From the NCBI GenBank assembly GCA_001931905.2, contig MSJI02000838.1:6127-70126 (forward strand): a stretch of 64,000 nucleotides of DNA, read 5' to 3'. Positions 12,579 through 23,368 of this stretch are shown in pieces. The notes below the pieces were generated by a model, which saw only the letters and a program-made list of their open reading frames with translations, ran no database searches and was not told the origin of the DNA. Both the position numbers and the translations under genes were made by a program. Source of the DNA: Cladosporium sp. IMV 00045. Taxonomy: Eukaryota > Ascomycota > Dothideomycetes > Cladosporiales > Cladosporiaceae. Each line of letters starts with the position of its first letter. The stretch's first letter is position 1.

Positions 12579-14592
12579 CTACTCATCACCACCACGCACC
12601 TCATCGTCCTCGTCCCCTTCATCCAGTACACCGCCCTTCTCGCTCGCTCCGCTCGCCAGCGCCAACTCGCCCCTGCTAGGCTTAAACGGCCAATCGAGAA
12701 AAGCCAGAACCAACTGCTGTATCATCTCCTGGCTGAGATTCCTAACCATGAGCTTGTTCGGATCCATCCTGCCGCCCTTCCTGGCGTCCGTGACCGCCGG
12801 CGCCAGTGGGATCAGGTCCTGCGCCGCGTTGGGCGCCACCCGCTCCAGCGCCGACGGCACGCTGTGCGCCGCCATGCTGAACATGTGCCGCAGCAGGTCC
12901 TGGCAGGCGCGCGCGCCGTCGACGCGCGACGCGATGCCGGGCGAGGACAGGTCGTGCTCGTGCGGGACGACGTCGAGCAGCGTCAGGCCGTGGTGCGGCC
13001 AGAATTCGTGCACGTGCGCTTGCAGCGGCTCGTAGGCGCGGCGGTCGCGCTGCATCATCGGCGGCGTCGCTTCGACGGAGATGATGTCGTCGAGCATGTG
13101 GCTGATGCGGTTCTGCGAAAAGGCGCCGCAGAGCTCTTGCATGGCGTCCGTGATGTCTTCGTTCAGCTTCATCACCTTTTCGCGGCAGACGGAGAGCCCT
13201 TTGGCTTTCGGGAATTGCTCCGCCACGGCGGCGTAGTTGGCCTCGACGTTCACCAGGCGCGCGTCCATGTCCAGGATCAGCATCATGCGCGTGCGCACTT
13301 CGAGGCTGCAGTGCAGTTGCCACGTGCCCGAGCGGCTCATGAGGCCCTGGTAGGCCTGCTCGTAGCGCATGTTGTCCTGGATGATCTTGTCCAGTGCTTC
13401 CGCATTGTGGTCCTCCGCCATGCCCTTGCCCCTTCTCAGTTTTGGTAGCAGCTCTCGCAAGTGTTGAGCATGATTCCGCAGTTCCGTGATGGCTTTCTCG
13501 ACGTCTCCAACCGTCTTGCAGGTTATCTTGAGGATACTGTTGTGGACGTGAGGATCCTCGTCACCCTTCACCGACGGAGTCTCCAAGGGTTGCTCGCGGC
13601 CGGAGGGCACCTTGTGGTCTCGCTCGGCCATTTCGCGCTTCACGCGATTTTGTATGAACGTGTTCATCTCTGGCGCACGCGCGGATTCCGACTTGTGAGC
13701 CATTGGCGTCGTTTCGAGGCGTTTAACACCCGCCACTTCTGTCACCTTCGCTCCCAATGATAGTGCGGCGTCGAAGGCCTTCCTCCCTCGAATGGTGTTT
13801 GGCAGGGCGGTCGACTTGAGCCCTTCGGGAGCCCACCAGAGCATGCGCACCAGGCCTCTTCGCTGGAAAATTTCGTTGGTCATCGCAGCGTATGTCATGT
13901 GCTGTAGGATGAGTGGTGCTGGGTCAGCATAATTGGCTACGTGGGTGATCTTATATCTTCTCCACAGGTTGCCTATCAGCAGTGTGTCCGTGTCGATTTT
14001 GCGCAGTTTCGGGTCGTGTCTGTCCAGAGCCGGTCGGTCGCCGACTAATTCTGGATCGTCAAGGGCCTTTCGGTAGTTGTTCCAATATTCTCGTGCGTGA
14101 GCACCAGTGAGCTGTGTATGTCTATATGTAGAGCCCGGCTTGTCCAGAAGAGGCTTGATGAATGGGTCGTAATATCGCATTTCCGGCTCCATGAGCAGGT
14201 GGCGTTTTGGCTTGAGGTAATCGTGCAGCTTCGATGACCACAGACACGCACCGGGATGCACATCGATGAGGAGACTACATCCTTTGTACGGCTCCAGACT
14301 AGGAGCCAGGTATTCGATCAAGTCATCTGCACGCAGATCAGTATCCGTGAGCAGTACGAGGCGATTTTGAGAGATAATTACCACAGAGTTTCTCGCTCAC
14401 GACCTCGACACGTTTGCCAACTGCCGAATCTTGCGTCTCTACCCCTTTGACTCGCTGCTTGGATTTACTCTCGTCCTTAACGGACCACCATCCGCCGAAG
14501 ATATTTGAGAGGGTCTTGGTAAGGGGATAGCGTCTATCTATGACAGCGACTTTCTGGTCAGAAGAAGAGAATAATCGCAGAGTTGCCTTCAT
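12579..14592 (-). CDS. Mitochondrial transcription factor B-like methyltransferase-fold protein, copy B (complete)
   Basis: Exons 14592-14382 (211 nt) and 14326-12579 (1748 nt) flank a 55-nt intron (GTAATT..GCAG). The product is 652 residues. The start MKATLRLFSSSDQK is basic and hydroxylated like a mitochondrial presequence and is conserved in copy A; an in-frame ATG further upstream at 14715 is not conserved. Near residue 90 LLIDVHPGACLWS looks like the SAM-binding loop of the KsgA/mtTFB family. A long helical C-terminal half carries no motif I recognise and ends in an acidic tail (DEGDEDDEVRGGDE). Known mtTFB proteins help mitochondrial RNA polymerase open promoters. The fungal protein is longer than yeast Mtf1 (about 340 residues), so the extra C-terminal domain is unexplained. 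Confidence 0.75.
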
Positions 14593-15157
14593 CGGCCTTA
14601 GGGTGGCGGCGGGAGGAACGAAAAGCAATGCTCTATGTCGCCAGCGCCAAGGATCAAGGATTAAAGAGATATGCGCAGAAACGTCAAAATAAAAACCAAA
14701 TGAAGAAAGCAACAAACATCTAAAGAGAATCGATGAAATAAGGCGAAGTCACTACTGAAGTCTCTACCTTAGTCTCTCTCACAGGACTTGGTCCTCGCAT
14801 TGCAGGGTCCAGCCTGTCGGAGATCACGGGACGGAAGAGGGCGAGAGCCGTAGCCGCAACTTTCTTATCTGGAGGCTGCTCCAAGCACTATCCTCCACCA
14901 CCCCCAAAGGCAGGCAGCCACCATCCAGCCCGCTTTCTCTAACGCTCGCCTTGCACAGTATTCGAAGACGCCACCAGCCATACCAGGGAATATTACATGA
15001 CCATTTCAACCACACAGAACCGGAATCTGGTTTTGCCGGAAGACTGATATTCAACTACCCAGTGAATTCGCTCTAACTTCGTCGCTTTCTGCTGATAGAA
15101 ACTCGCACGTCGAGCGCACTCAACAACAACAAAGCTGATGCGACTTGGCTGGCAAGG
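14593..15157. promoter_or_regulatory. Divergent promoter region, mtTFB-like and AMSH-like genes (copy B)
   Basis: These 565 bp lie between two divergently read genes and are strongly similar to 23369-23917. Conservation between copies drops around the A-rich stretch near 14690-14760. No specific element was identified. Confidence 0.5.
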
Positions 15158-16747
15158 ATGGCTCTATCCAGGCACCATGCCTCCATCACGAGGCCCCTGA
15201 CTGTTCAAGAGATTGTCGCACAGGCTCAAGATTTCGACTTCTCGCCTGAGCGCGACCTTAGAGCGTGGCTGCGCGCCGCCCGCATGCTGTTGACTGAGGC
15301 GGTGATTTGTGAGCAGGAGGGCAATCTGCAAATGGCCTATCTTTATCTGTACCGACATGCCGAGCTCATCGTCGGCAAAATTCCCACCCATCCAGATGTG
15401 AAAGACGTCCGATTCAAGACGGATTTGAAACACGCCCGGATGACGGTCAACAAAAACCTGGTCAAGCTCGAACAGTGGAAGCCCAGAATCACCCAGCAAT
15501 ACCAACGATATGTCAAGGCCATGGAACGGCGCAATGCTGAGAAGCAGCGGATCTATGATGAGCTTCGCAATTCGGATCGACAGCCCCTCACAGACACTTC
15601 TTTGCGAAGACTGTCGCTAACTGAACACGTCGATGAAGACGCCTACCATGAACCGAGTGAAGCTCTCGATGCATCGGAGAACAGACACCTCGCCGTGGAT
15701 CTGGCACAACATGAGCTTAGAAGGCGAGACATCAACCGACAGACGACAAGACAGGCTGGCATCTCACCAGGCACTGTTGCCTCGAGACGGCAAGGCCTGG
15801 TGATGGACCAAGAAGATCCCTACGACCAAAGGCAGAGCCAGGTTTCCGATTCCGACAAAGTATCCGACGGCATTCGAGAAGCTGGTAGTTACCTCTACCA
15901 GCGTGGAGAGCACAGTCGAAGCGCCAGATCGCATGACTTTTCGGCACAACAGCGTTATCAATATCCGAAGGTGCCAAACAAGGAAGGCCCGATGCAATGG
16001 GATGCGGCTCCATTGCAGCCTCGAAACTCAAGATTATCCTACGATCAGCCACCTGCTATACCAGCCAAGGATGGCCACCAAGATCACGCGCCGCCGATTC
16101 CTGGCAAATACAGTGAACAGACCGCGGCTCCACCGGTACCTCAGAAACCTGCGTCGAAAGTCACATTCAAGCCGAATGCATTCACTGAAAAAGGTGTACC
16201 ACTTCGGACAGTATTTTTGCCACCTACATTGAAAACCACATTCCTCGAACTAGCCCATGCGAACACAAAACGCAATCTCGAGACATGCGGAATACTCTGT
16301 GGAACCGTCATCTCAAATGCATTCTTCATCAGTCACTTGGTGATTCCCGACCAAACAAGCACAAGTGATACATGCGATACAACAGATGAAGGGGACAACG
16401 AACTGTTCGAATTCTGCGACGGCAACGACCTGCTCGTCTGCGGCTGGATCCACACGCATCCATCGCAGACTTGCTTCCTGTCCTCGCGTGACGTTCACAC
16501 CAGCGCCGGGTATCAAGTGATGATGCCGGAGGCAATCGCGATCGTTTGCGCGCCGCGGCAGAAACCGGACTGGGGCGTCTTTCGTTTGACAGATCCGCCA
16601 GGACTGCCGGCTGTACTCAGTTGTCGTCAAAGTGGGCTCTTCCACCCGCATAGTGAATCAAATCTCTACACTGACGCGCTGAAGCCTGGGCACGTTATCG
16701 AGGGTCCCGGCCTCACGTTCAAGACCGTTGACCTGAGGAAAGTTTGA
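15158..16747 (+). CDS. sst2: AMSH/Sst2-like JAMM deubiquitinase, copy B
   Basis: Single exon, 529 residues. The N-terminal half (about 15-130) is a helical USP8/AMSH dimerisation-type region (LRAWLRAARMLLTEAVICEQ, then MAYLYLYRHAELIVGK). A disordered linker rich in Arg, Pro and Gln follows, with PPAIPAK and PPIPGK proline motifs. The C-terminal MPN+ domain (about 350-510) carries the JAMM metal site: Glu375 in LETCGILCG, then HTHPSQTCFLSSRD with His432, His434 and Asp445. This is the AMSH signature that cleaves Lys63-linked ubiquitin chains on endosomal cargo, as for S. pombe Sst2. All catalytic residues are intact. Copy A at 23918 differs at 16 residues by my count. Confidence 0.94.
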   Translation: MALSRHHASITRPLTVQEIVAQAQDFDFSPERDLRAWLRAARMLLTEAVICEQEGNLQMAYLYLYRHAELIVGKIPTHPDVKDVRFKTDLKHARMTVNKNLVKLEQWKPRITQQYQRYVKAMERRNAEKQRIYDELRNSDRQPLTDTSLRRLSLTEHVDEDAYHEPSEALDASENRHLAVDLAQHELRRRDINRQTTRQAGISPGTVASRRQGLVMDQEDPYDQRQSQVSDSDKVSDGIREAGSYLYQRGEHSRSARSHDFSAQQRYQYPKVPNKEGPMQWDAAPLQPRNSRLSYDQPPAIPAKDGHQDHAPPIPGKYSEQTAAPPVPQKPASKVTFKPNAFTEKGVPLRTVFLPPTLKTTFLELAHANTKRNLETCGILCGTVISNAFFISHLVIPDQTSTSDTCDTTDEGDNELFEFCDGNDLLVCGWIHTHPSQTCFLSSRDVHTSAGYQVMMPEAIAIVCAPRQKPDWGVFRLTDPPGLPAVLSCRQSGLFHPHSESNLYTDALKPGHVIEGPGLTFKTVDLRKV

Positions 16748-17359
16748 TTGGTTGGGGGGTAGTGAGTCGATGAGAGCGCTGAGGATTGATCGTACATTTC
16801 AAAAGCGTCTTATAGATACATTCAATAGCGAGCAAATTGTACAAGTCTTAGCGTTATATTCCCGTTATGAGCAAGGCCTGTCTGAAGTCATCCAATCGTA
16901 GGCGTAGTCCTGACAACATTCACATACAAAAAATAAAGTGTACAACCCCACGTCGAACTAGCAAGCGCCAACGCAGGGCAGGACAAGCAGAGGAAGGGAA
17001 GATACGTCACAGTGCAGCGGGCCAGACTGCCCTCGACTGGTTCTCTGTCTCTCTGCCACTACTGCGCTCCTGAAGAAAGACACAACCTGAATTATCCACC
17101 ACCAATTGGCCCGACTCTTCTTTGCACTACCACAGACACCACCTCCTCATCTACACTGCCTGTCTCCTCGCCATCTACACCTCGCTGCCGCTCTCACTCA
17201 CCGCCAGAATTCCCACCATCACCGCGCTAAGCACAAACATTGCTGCCCAAACAAGCAATTAGAACACCCAGGGGAGCTTCCTGCTCCACCAGGACATAGA
17301 CACCCTTTCTACTCAAGCAGAAACAACATTCGCTCCATCACAACACTCTCACCGTGAAA
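16748..17359. other. Intergenic region between AMSH-like and Ser/Thr-rich protein genes (copy B)
   Basis: This holds the 3' UTR of the AMSH-like gene and the promoter and leader of the next gene in the same direction. A CT- and CA-rich leader runs from about 17100 to the start codon. It is well conserved at 25508-26127. Confidence 0.5.
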
Positions 17360-18250
17360 ATGTCCAACGCACCAACTCTGATCAACCTCCCCCCTCCGCC
17401 ATCCGACCCAGTGACCCCCTCCGACATTCCGTGAGCTCTCTCCCTACCAGACCCAATTCCCACACAGCACAGCTAACCCTCCAGGTCGCGAAGCGGTACG
17501 CCCAACTCGACGACGACATCCATGTCGGAGCTGTCCACGGTCGCGATCAAAGACGGCCACCGCGGCCACCTGCCCCACCACCACACCCAAGCACCGTCAG
17601 GCCTCAGCCACCAACTGGACGCCGAGCGCGCGGATCGCATCTCACGCCTCGCGGGCCTCGAGCGTGTCACCACCGCCCGCAACCCCACGCCCATCGGCCA
17701 ACTCACCCCCGGCGCCGCAGTTCCCGCGCAGCCGCCCCAGGGCTACTTCGACGCGCAGGGCAACCCGGTCATGGGCCGGGAGCGCAGCACGGTCGGCAGC
17801 GCGTCCGCGACGGGCAGCGTGGGCGGGCGCACGACCTGGGCGGACAGCGAGGCGGGCGACGCGGACAAGATGAGCGAAAGCCAGGACATGGACATGGACG
17901 CCTCGTCCGTGGGCGGCATGTCGGAGGAAGGCACGGGCAGCCTGGTCGGCTTCGGCGAGTCGGGCGCGCGCACGCCCGCGCGCCAGAGCGTCATCAGCAG
18001 CGCCGGAGGGAAGAGTAGCACGCCTACCGCGCGCGACGCCAGGATGATCGACGGCATGACTTATGATCGCGATGTTGTCGATACGACCGCCAGCGCGCAT
18101 CGTCCCACCCCTTCGACTGCTAGCGCGAGCAGTGCGGTCCAGCAGGCTGAGCAGATTATGAGAGACAACATGGACACTACTAGCAACGATCGCATGCACG
18201 GAGGGAACACGCAGGAGAACGATCTGGGGCGGTTTGGGTTTGAGAAGTAG
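17360..18250 (+). CDS. Conserved Ser/Thr/Gly-rich protein of unknown function, copy B
   Basis: Exons 17360-17430 and 17485-18250 around a 54-nt intron (GTGAGC..CCAG) give 278 residues. The start MSNAPTLINLPPPPSDPVTP joins across the intron to a stretch containing SRSGTPNSTTTSMSELST. The protein is mostly low complexity and predicted disordered: SHQLDAERADRISRLAGLE looks like a short helix, GSASATGSVGGRTTWADSE is a likely phosphorylated region, and the end VQQAEQIMRDNMDTTSNDR may form a second helix. I recognise no domain. Copy A differs at a single residue (Val to Ala), so the protein is under constraint despite its simple composition. A nuclear or signalling role would be a guess. Confidence 0.82.
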
Positions 18251-19019
18251 TAGATGGGCGAGCGAGGGAGGGAGGGGTGTGATGAAGAAGTGCGCGAAGC
18301 AGTTGAATTGTGTCGCTTTGCTCGCTTTAAGACTGCTTTTGGTTGTGAGAAGAACGGTTTGTTTAACGTGACAGACAGGACAGGTTGCCACTTGCACGTC
18401 ATGCGCTTGTGGTTTGGGAACGCTAACGGATTACGACAAATTCAAAGATATCTTCGGTTTTCATTTTTTTGATTCTTGGCTCCTCTTCTTTATTTTCTTT
18501 CGTTTTTCAACAATGATACCAGAGAGGGTAATTCTTTCCATTCGCCCGAGGCAGTATAGCGCTGAATTGTGGTTTGGTACCAACGCTCGTTCTAGCCGAA
18601 CATTAGGAGAGAAATCCGATTTGATCAAGACAGAATCGAGAGAGAACCCAAAAGGAACAAGTACCAGCAAACTCGAAAAAGAAACAAGGCAGCAGAGGAA
18701 AGTCAGGTCGGGAGAGTTAAGCCCATTACCAAACCGAATGATCCCATCAAGTCGCCTTGCTTGTCGTTGGACATAAAGATAATAAAATACCCTCGCAGAG
18801 CACGCCTTTCTCTGCACGTATGATAGTGGGAAAGTCGTAAGTCGTCATTCATCATCATCAGCATCATCATCATCACCAGGAGGTAATATATCACACAGTC
18901 CCCAACTCCCCGTGGAATACCCTCAGCCCCTCCCTTCTCCCTTCTCCCTTCTCCCTTCTCCCTTCTTCCCATTCCGGCAACCTCAAGGGGAAAAGAAAAG
19001 GTCACAGAAACATCATCCC
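18251..19019. other. Convergent intergenic region with microsatellites (copy B)
   Basis: Between two convergent stops. Contains a CAT/ATC trinucleotide tract near 18853-18880 and a TTCTCCC heptanucleotide tract near 18930-18966. The homologous interval 27019-27746 has a 27-base A run instead, so length here is unstable between copies. Confidence 0.6.
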
Positions 19020-20373
19020 TCAACCCCCATCCCCACCCCTCCCCTTCCTCCCCCGTCCAAACAACCTCCCCCACCGTCCCCCCTCCTTCCTCTCTTTCCC
19101 TCCCTTCAGCATCCCCCTTCCCCCTGCCCCTCCAGGAATTTCAGTCCCACCAACATCACAAACAACCGGCCAACCCGCCTCCAAAGCCCTCCGATTCGCC
19201 TCCTCGGCCGCTTCGAAATCCCACGGAACCGCCCACTTGCGCATGGGGATTTCGCCTAGCTTGGTGCTCGTTGTGCGTGTTGAGCTGGTGGTCGCGAGGG
19301 AGTAGTGCGTTGGTGGGCGGGGTTTGGAGATCGGGATCGGTGTTGAGGCTGGTGTTGGGTTTTGATTGGGGTGTCGTTTGGGCGGTTTGAGGAGAGATGC
19401 ACTCGAAGCTTTGTGCTTGGGTGATGGGTTGACGTCGTTCTTGACGGTGGCGTTGGTGAGGTCCGCTTGGCTGCTGGCTTGGAAGGTCTGAGGTAAGGGG
19501 TCGGAGGGGAAGTAGGGCGGTGGTGGCATGGAGAGGTTGGAAGGTGCGAGCGAAAGGGCGGGGTTTTGCGGTGTAGGTGTTTGGGACTGCGAGCGCGAGC
19601 GAGGTTTTTTGGCACTGCTGTTGTTGCTCTCGGAAGGACGCACGAGGGCGATTTGAGAGGGGATGCTGGAGTTTTCGATCACGATGCGCGCGAGGGTTGG
19701 GGGGCGTGCGGATGGGCGTTTTTTGGGTCTCTTTCTTGGATTATGGGTCTGAGGTGATGGGTTCTGTGGATATGGAAGGGAACTTCGAGACGAGGACAGT
19801 ATTATTCGCTGGTAGAGTTGGCGGAGGACGGTAATGCTCTGCTCCCGCGATTGCTCGGACAAGTCGTTTAGGGATCTATAGTCGAGGTCGGCGAGTCGTG
19901 CTCTTCTTCGGTCTTTCTTTCCGTCGTCCTCGCAGCCCAGGAAAGAGGTGATGATGCTCACGAGGCCGGTGTTGAATTTGATGAGGATTTCTGCTAGGGA
20001 GGATTGGGCTGTTGCTGTTGAGATTCGATATTTTGTCAGTCTACGTGACAAGAATGGATGTTCAAGGAAGGAGGGACATCACGCAAAACTCACCATCCCC
20101 AACCGCATACCTCTCCCCATCGCAACGCATGCTCCTGGCTTGATACTCGCGTCCGATATCGTCGACGCCGCGTCGCAGGCTGCGGGAGAGGCGGAGCGCC
20201 TGTTCTTCCTCTTCGTCGTTGTCGGTTTGCTGCTTTCTCGAGAAGTTCGTCCATTTGCTCGTCTTCTTCTTCTTTTTGCGCCTATTCTTTCTGAGCTTCT
20301 TCAGCACGTCCAATCCGTTGGAGAAGGAGGCGATGATGGATAGGATGCCGTTGGAGACGTTCGTTTGCGCCAT
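19020..20373 (-). CDS. Conserved fungal protein of unknown function, copy B
   Basis: Exons 20373-20094 and 20014-19020 around a 79-nt intron (GTGAGT..CAACAG) give 424 residues. The start MAQTNVSNGILSIIASFSNG is an amphipathic segment followed by a very basic run (RKNRRKKKKKTSK). After an acidic patch there are two helical stretches, RLSRSLRRGVDDIGREYQAR and, after the intron, QSSLAEILIKFNTGLVSIIT. The middle is Ser/Pro-rich and disordered. The end contains MRKWAVPWDFEAAEEANRRA and EAGWPVVC, then a Gly/Arg tail. I do not recognise a named domain; the layout suggests a small adaptor with conserved N- and C-terminal modules. The acceptor is tandem (CAACAGCAACAG), so a two-residue-shorter form is possible. 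Confidence 0.78.
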
Positions 20374-21288
20374 GCTCGGGGGCTCCTGGGATTCCCTTCC
20401 GGACGGACTCGTCGCTGTTCTCTGTTGTATTCGCTGTGTTGAGGATGTGAGGAAATCAGACACGCGGAATGAAGTGCATGGTAGCAATAGTGGCTGAAGT
20501 CGCACAAAAAGCCCATGCGTGGAGGAACGCGAGGGCAAACGAGAGCACGAGCAAGACGAAACGACTCGACTGGACGACTCGCAGTGACAAACACGAATGA
20601 AAGAGGAAGAAAAGCACTTCAAAGTCCGAATCTTGCCATTCACATCCCTCACCCACCTACATAAAACCAAGCACGCAGAGCCCAGTCCGGCATCCAAGAA
20701 CGCCTCAAAGCGAAGCAGAACAGAGTCCAGTGGGCGACGTCCAAACAGAACAAGACCAAAGCCTGGAGTCCACCTCGCTTAGCACCGAGCAGTCGAGCCC
20801 GCCAGCAAAGTCGAGGCAATAACAATAAAAGCAATACATATGCATCCTGCACATATATCAATGTGTATCAACATCCTCCTTCCCACCCCCATCCACGAGA
20901 AGTGACTGGATGCAGTGACTGGAAGCTCGCCAACGCCATCATGCAGGTCAATCGAATAGGGCTTACCGTAGAGCCGCCCCGTCGCGCTCTCTTGCATGCA
21001 TTTTCACTGGGGGAAATTTGACTGGTCGGTTGGAAGCCGAGGGGGTCGGGGAATATTTGATCTCTTGGAGATGCTATGTCGGATGGTCGTGAGCTCGGAA
21101 CGGGACAGTTCAGTTTCGCCCAGACTAGGAAAAGGTAGAGGGAAATGAGGCTCATGAGATGAGAGGAGAAGAGAAGAGATAGATGTCCTTCGCAATGTCC
21201 ACACAACAAAGTTTCCAAATTTGATATAATAATTCTTACAAGACCGAATTTTTAGTTTCTGTGTTTGTTTGTTTTTTCCCTGTTTTCT
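20374..21288. other. Intergenic region upstream of unknown gene and downstream of eIF2A (copy B)
   Basis: Two leftward genes flank this region, so it holds the promoter of the unknown gene and the 3' UTR of eIF2A. It is similar to 29033-29919 with several indels. No RNA gene or further ORF could be supported. Confidence 0.5.
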
Positions 21289-22886
21289 CTACTCCGTATA
21301 CCCATTGCTGGCCAACTCCTTACGAACCTGCTCCTCAGTACCGATCTTCAAGACCTGAGTGCCCTCGAGCTTCTCGCCGCCGGCCTGGCGCATTTTCAAG
21401 TCGTCGATGGCGCGCAGCTTCTTGAGCAGCGAGCGCACCTTCTTCTCCTGCGGCGAGCCGACGGCGGGGCTCGTGACGGTGAGCTCGGGCGCGGCGGCGG
21501 CAGGTGCGGCGGCGGCGGCGGCGGGCTTGTTCGCAGCAGCCTTGGGAGCGGGCGAGTTGGTGTTGACGGTGGGGCCGCGCTGGCGTGCACCGTCGCCTCC
21601 TCGAGAGGGGGCGCGGGGGGAGTCCTGGCCGGCCTTGGAGCGGCTGCGCGGCCTGTCGGAGTTGCGAGAGGGGGATTGCGCGCCGTTACCATTGGTGGTG
21701 GGTGCGGTGAGACCGCTGGTTTTAGCTTCGGCTTCTTTGGCTTTCTTCGCTTCTCTCTTTTTCTTGTTCTTGAGAGCGGCCTTGCTCAGGTTCTCGTCGT
21801 CGAGGCTGACACCACCGCCGGGAGCGGCGCCGGGAGCGGGCTCGCTGGACTCGGCGCCGGGGACTTCACGTCTCCTGGGCTTGCCGAAACCGTTGATCGC
21901 GGGCTCCTCCTTGCCAGACATCGCTTCCCTGATGAAAGCGGCGCCGCCCTGGTCCTCACGCTTGAAAGCAAGTGGGGTTGCGGCGCCACGGGCACCGGGC
22001 GGACGGTAGGCACCGGCAGGCTTGGATGGGGTCTTAACCCTGCCCAAATATTCCAGTGCAGACGGGTGCGGCGCGGGTGCAGGGTTGATGGGCTCCAGAG
22101 GGTGCTGGGTGGTGGACTGCGGGCGCCAGCTGACCTGGTACAGCTCGTGCATGTCCTCGTTGTACATGACACCTCCCAAGACGTGGTAGATCTTCACGCC
22201 GTTGTCCACACGCAAACGAGGGCTGGTGGTGGCGGTAAGAATGTGCTTGCCGTCAGGGCTCCACTCGCAAACACTGGTGTTGCTGGCCTCGATCGTGGTG
22301 ATCTTGTTGTAGTTCTTCTCCAAATCATAGATGTCCATCTGGCCAGCCAAGTTTCCAAAGCCGGCGACAATAACGAATCGACCGTGCGGGGAGAAAATGA
22401 TCGTGTTGCGCGGAGCGAGCGAGAAGCTGTGCTGAGCGACAGCACGCTGGTTGAAGACAGTGGTCTTCGCCGGCATGTAGCCGTAAACGACACCAAACTC
22501 CTTGCCATTCGGCGACCAAGAGACGTCGTGAATGGGACCCTCCTTGTCGAGCTGAATCCTGGAGTCGAAGCCACCGTTGGCACTCAGGATGTACATGTTA
22601 GTCTCACCATAGTAACTCTTGTTACTCTTGTCGACGTCGGTCTGGGCAAGCACAATCAAGCTAGAGCCCTGGTTGTTCCACTTGAGCTGGACCTTGTCGC
22701 CCTTGAAGAAAGTCTTCTGCGACACGGGAGTCGTGAACTGCGGGACGTTGAAGACCTTGACGGCGGCGGGCTGACCCTTGCGCTCGGGAACGAAGACAGC
22801 AACACTGCTGTTGTTGCTGGGAGACAGAGCAAAGTCTGCGACACCCTCGACACGCAGCTTATTCCAAACGGTTCCAAGATCGTCGC
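21289..22886 (-). CDS. Translation initiation factor eIF2A, copy B (N-terminus cut by gap)
   Basis: Partial CDS running from the gap to the stop at 21289. It encodes the later blades of the eIF2A beta-propeller (ADFALSPSNNSSVAVFVPER, PIHDVSWSPNGKEFGVVYGY, IIFSPHGRFVIVAGFGNLAG, CEWSPDGKHILTATTSPRL) and the charged C-terminal region with KNKKKREAKKAKEAEAK and a final helix (KKVRSLLKKLRAIDDLKMRQ). eIF2A supports alternative, non-AUG and stress-linked initiation. The missing N-terminus is found at 38220-37718. With the 35 bp absent between the two contigs (inferred from copy A) the joined frame has 2070 nt, exactly in frame. Confidence 0.92.
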
Positions 22887-22906
22887 NNNNNNNNNNNNNN
22901 NNNNNN
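22887..22906. other. Assembly gap (20 N) inside two different genes
   Basis: The left side is in eIF2A and the right side is in exon 2 of the mtTFB-like gene. A frame happens to read through the Ns, producing a chimeric 623-residue ORF that is not a gene. Confidence 0.95.
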
Positions 22907-23368
22907 GAGCCCGGCTTGTCCAGAAGAGGCTTGATGAATGGGTCGTAATATCGCATTTCCGGCTCCATGAGCAGGTGGCGTTTTGGCTTGAGGTAATCGT
23001 GCAGCTTCGATGACCACAGACACGCACCGGGATGCACATCGATGAGGAGACTACATCCTTTGTACGGCTCCAGACTAGGAGCCAGGTATTCGATCAAGTC
23101 ATCTGCACGCAGATCAGTATCCGTGAGCAGTACAAAGCGATTTTCAGGTATAATTACCACAGAGTTTCTCGCTCACGACCTCGACACGTTTGCCAACTGC
23201 CAAATCTTGCGTCTCTACCCCTTTGACTCGCCGCTTGGATTTACTCTCGTCCCTAACGGACCACCATCCGCCGAAGATATTTGAGAGGGTCTTGGTAAGG
23301 GGATAACGTCTATCTATGACAGCGACTTTCTGATCAGAAGAAGAGAATAATCGCAGAGTTGCCTTCAT
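22907..23368 (-). CDS. mtTFB-like protein, copy A, 5' part (exon 1 and start of exon 2)
   Basis: Exon 1 is 23368-23158 (211 nt, same length as copy B) and exon 2 starts at 23102 and runs into the gap at 22907; the intron is 55 nt. It begins MKATLRLFSSSDQK. The exon 2 part 22907-23102 is identical to 11376-11571, the end of contig 1. I infer that this is the missing 5' end of the gene at 9824-11571 and not a third gene. Only a few differences from copy B are seen in exon 1, such as WWSVRDESKSKRR against WWSVKDESKSKQR. Confidence 0.85.

Noticed and set aside
21289..23160. A 623-residue ORF combining eIF2A and mtTFB sequences
   Set aside because: It reads through 20 Ns and joins two unrelated genes whose proper partners are found elsewhere in the window. 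It is an assembly chimera and not a fusion protein.
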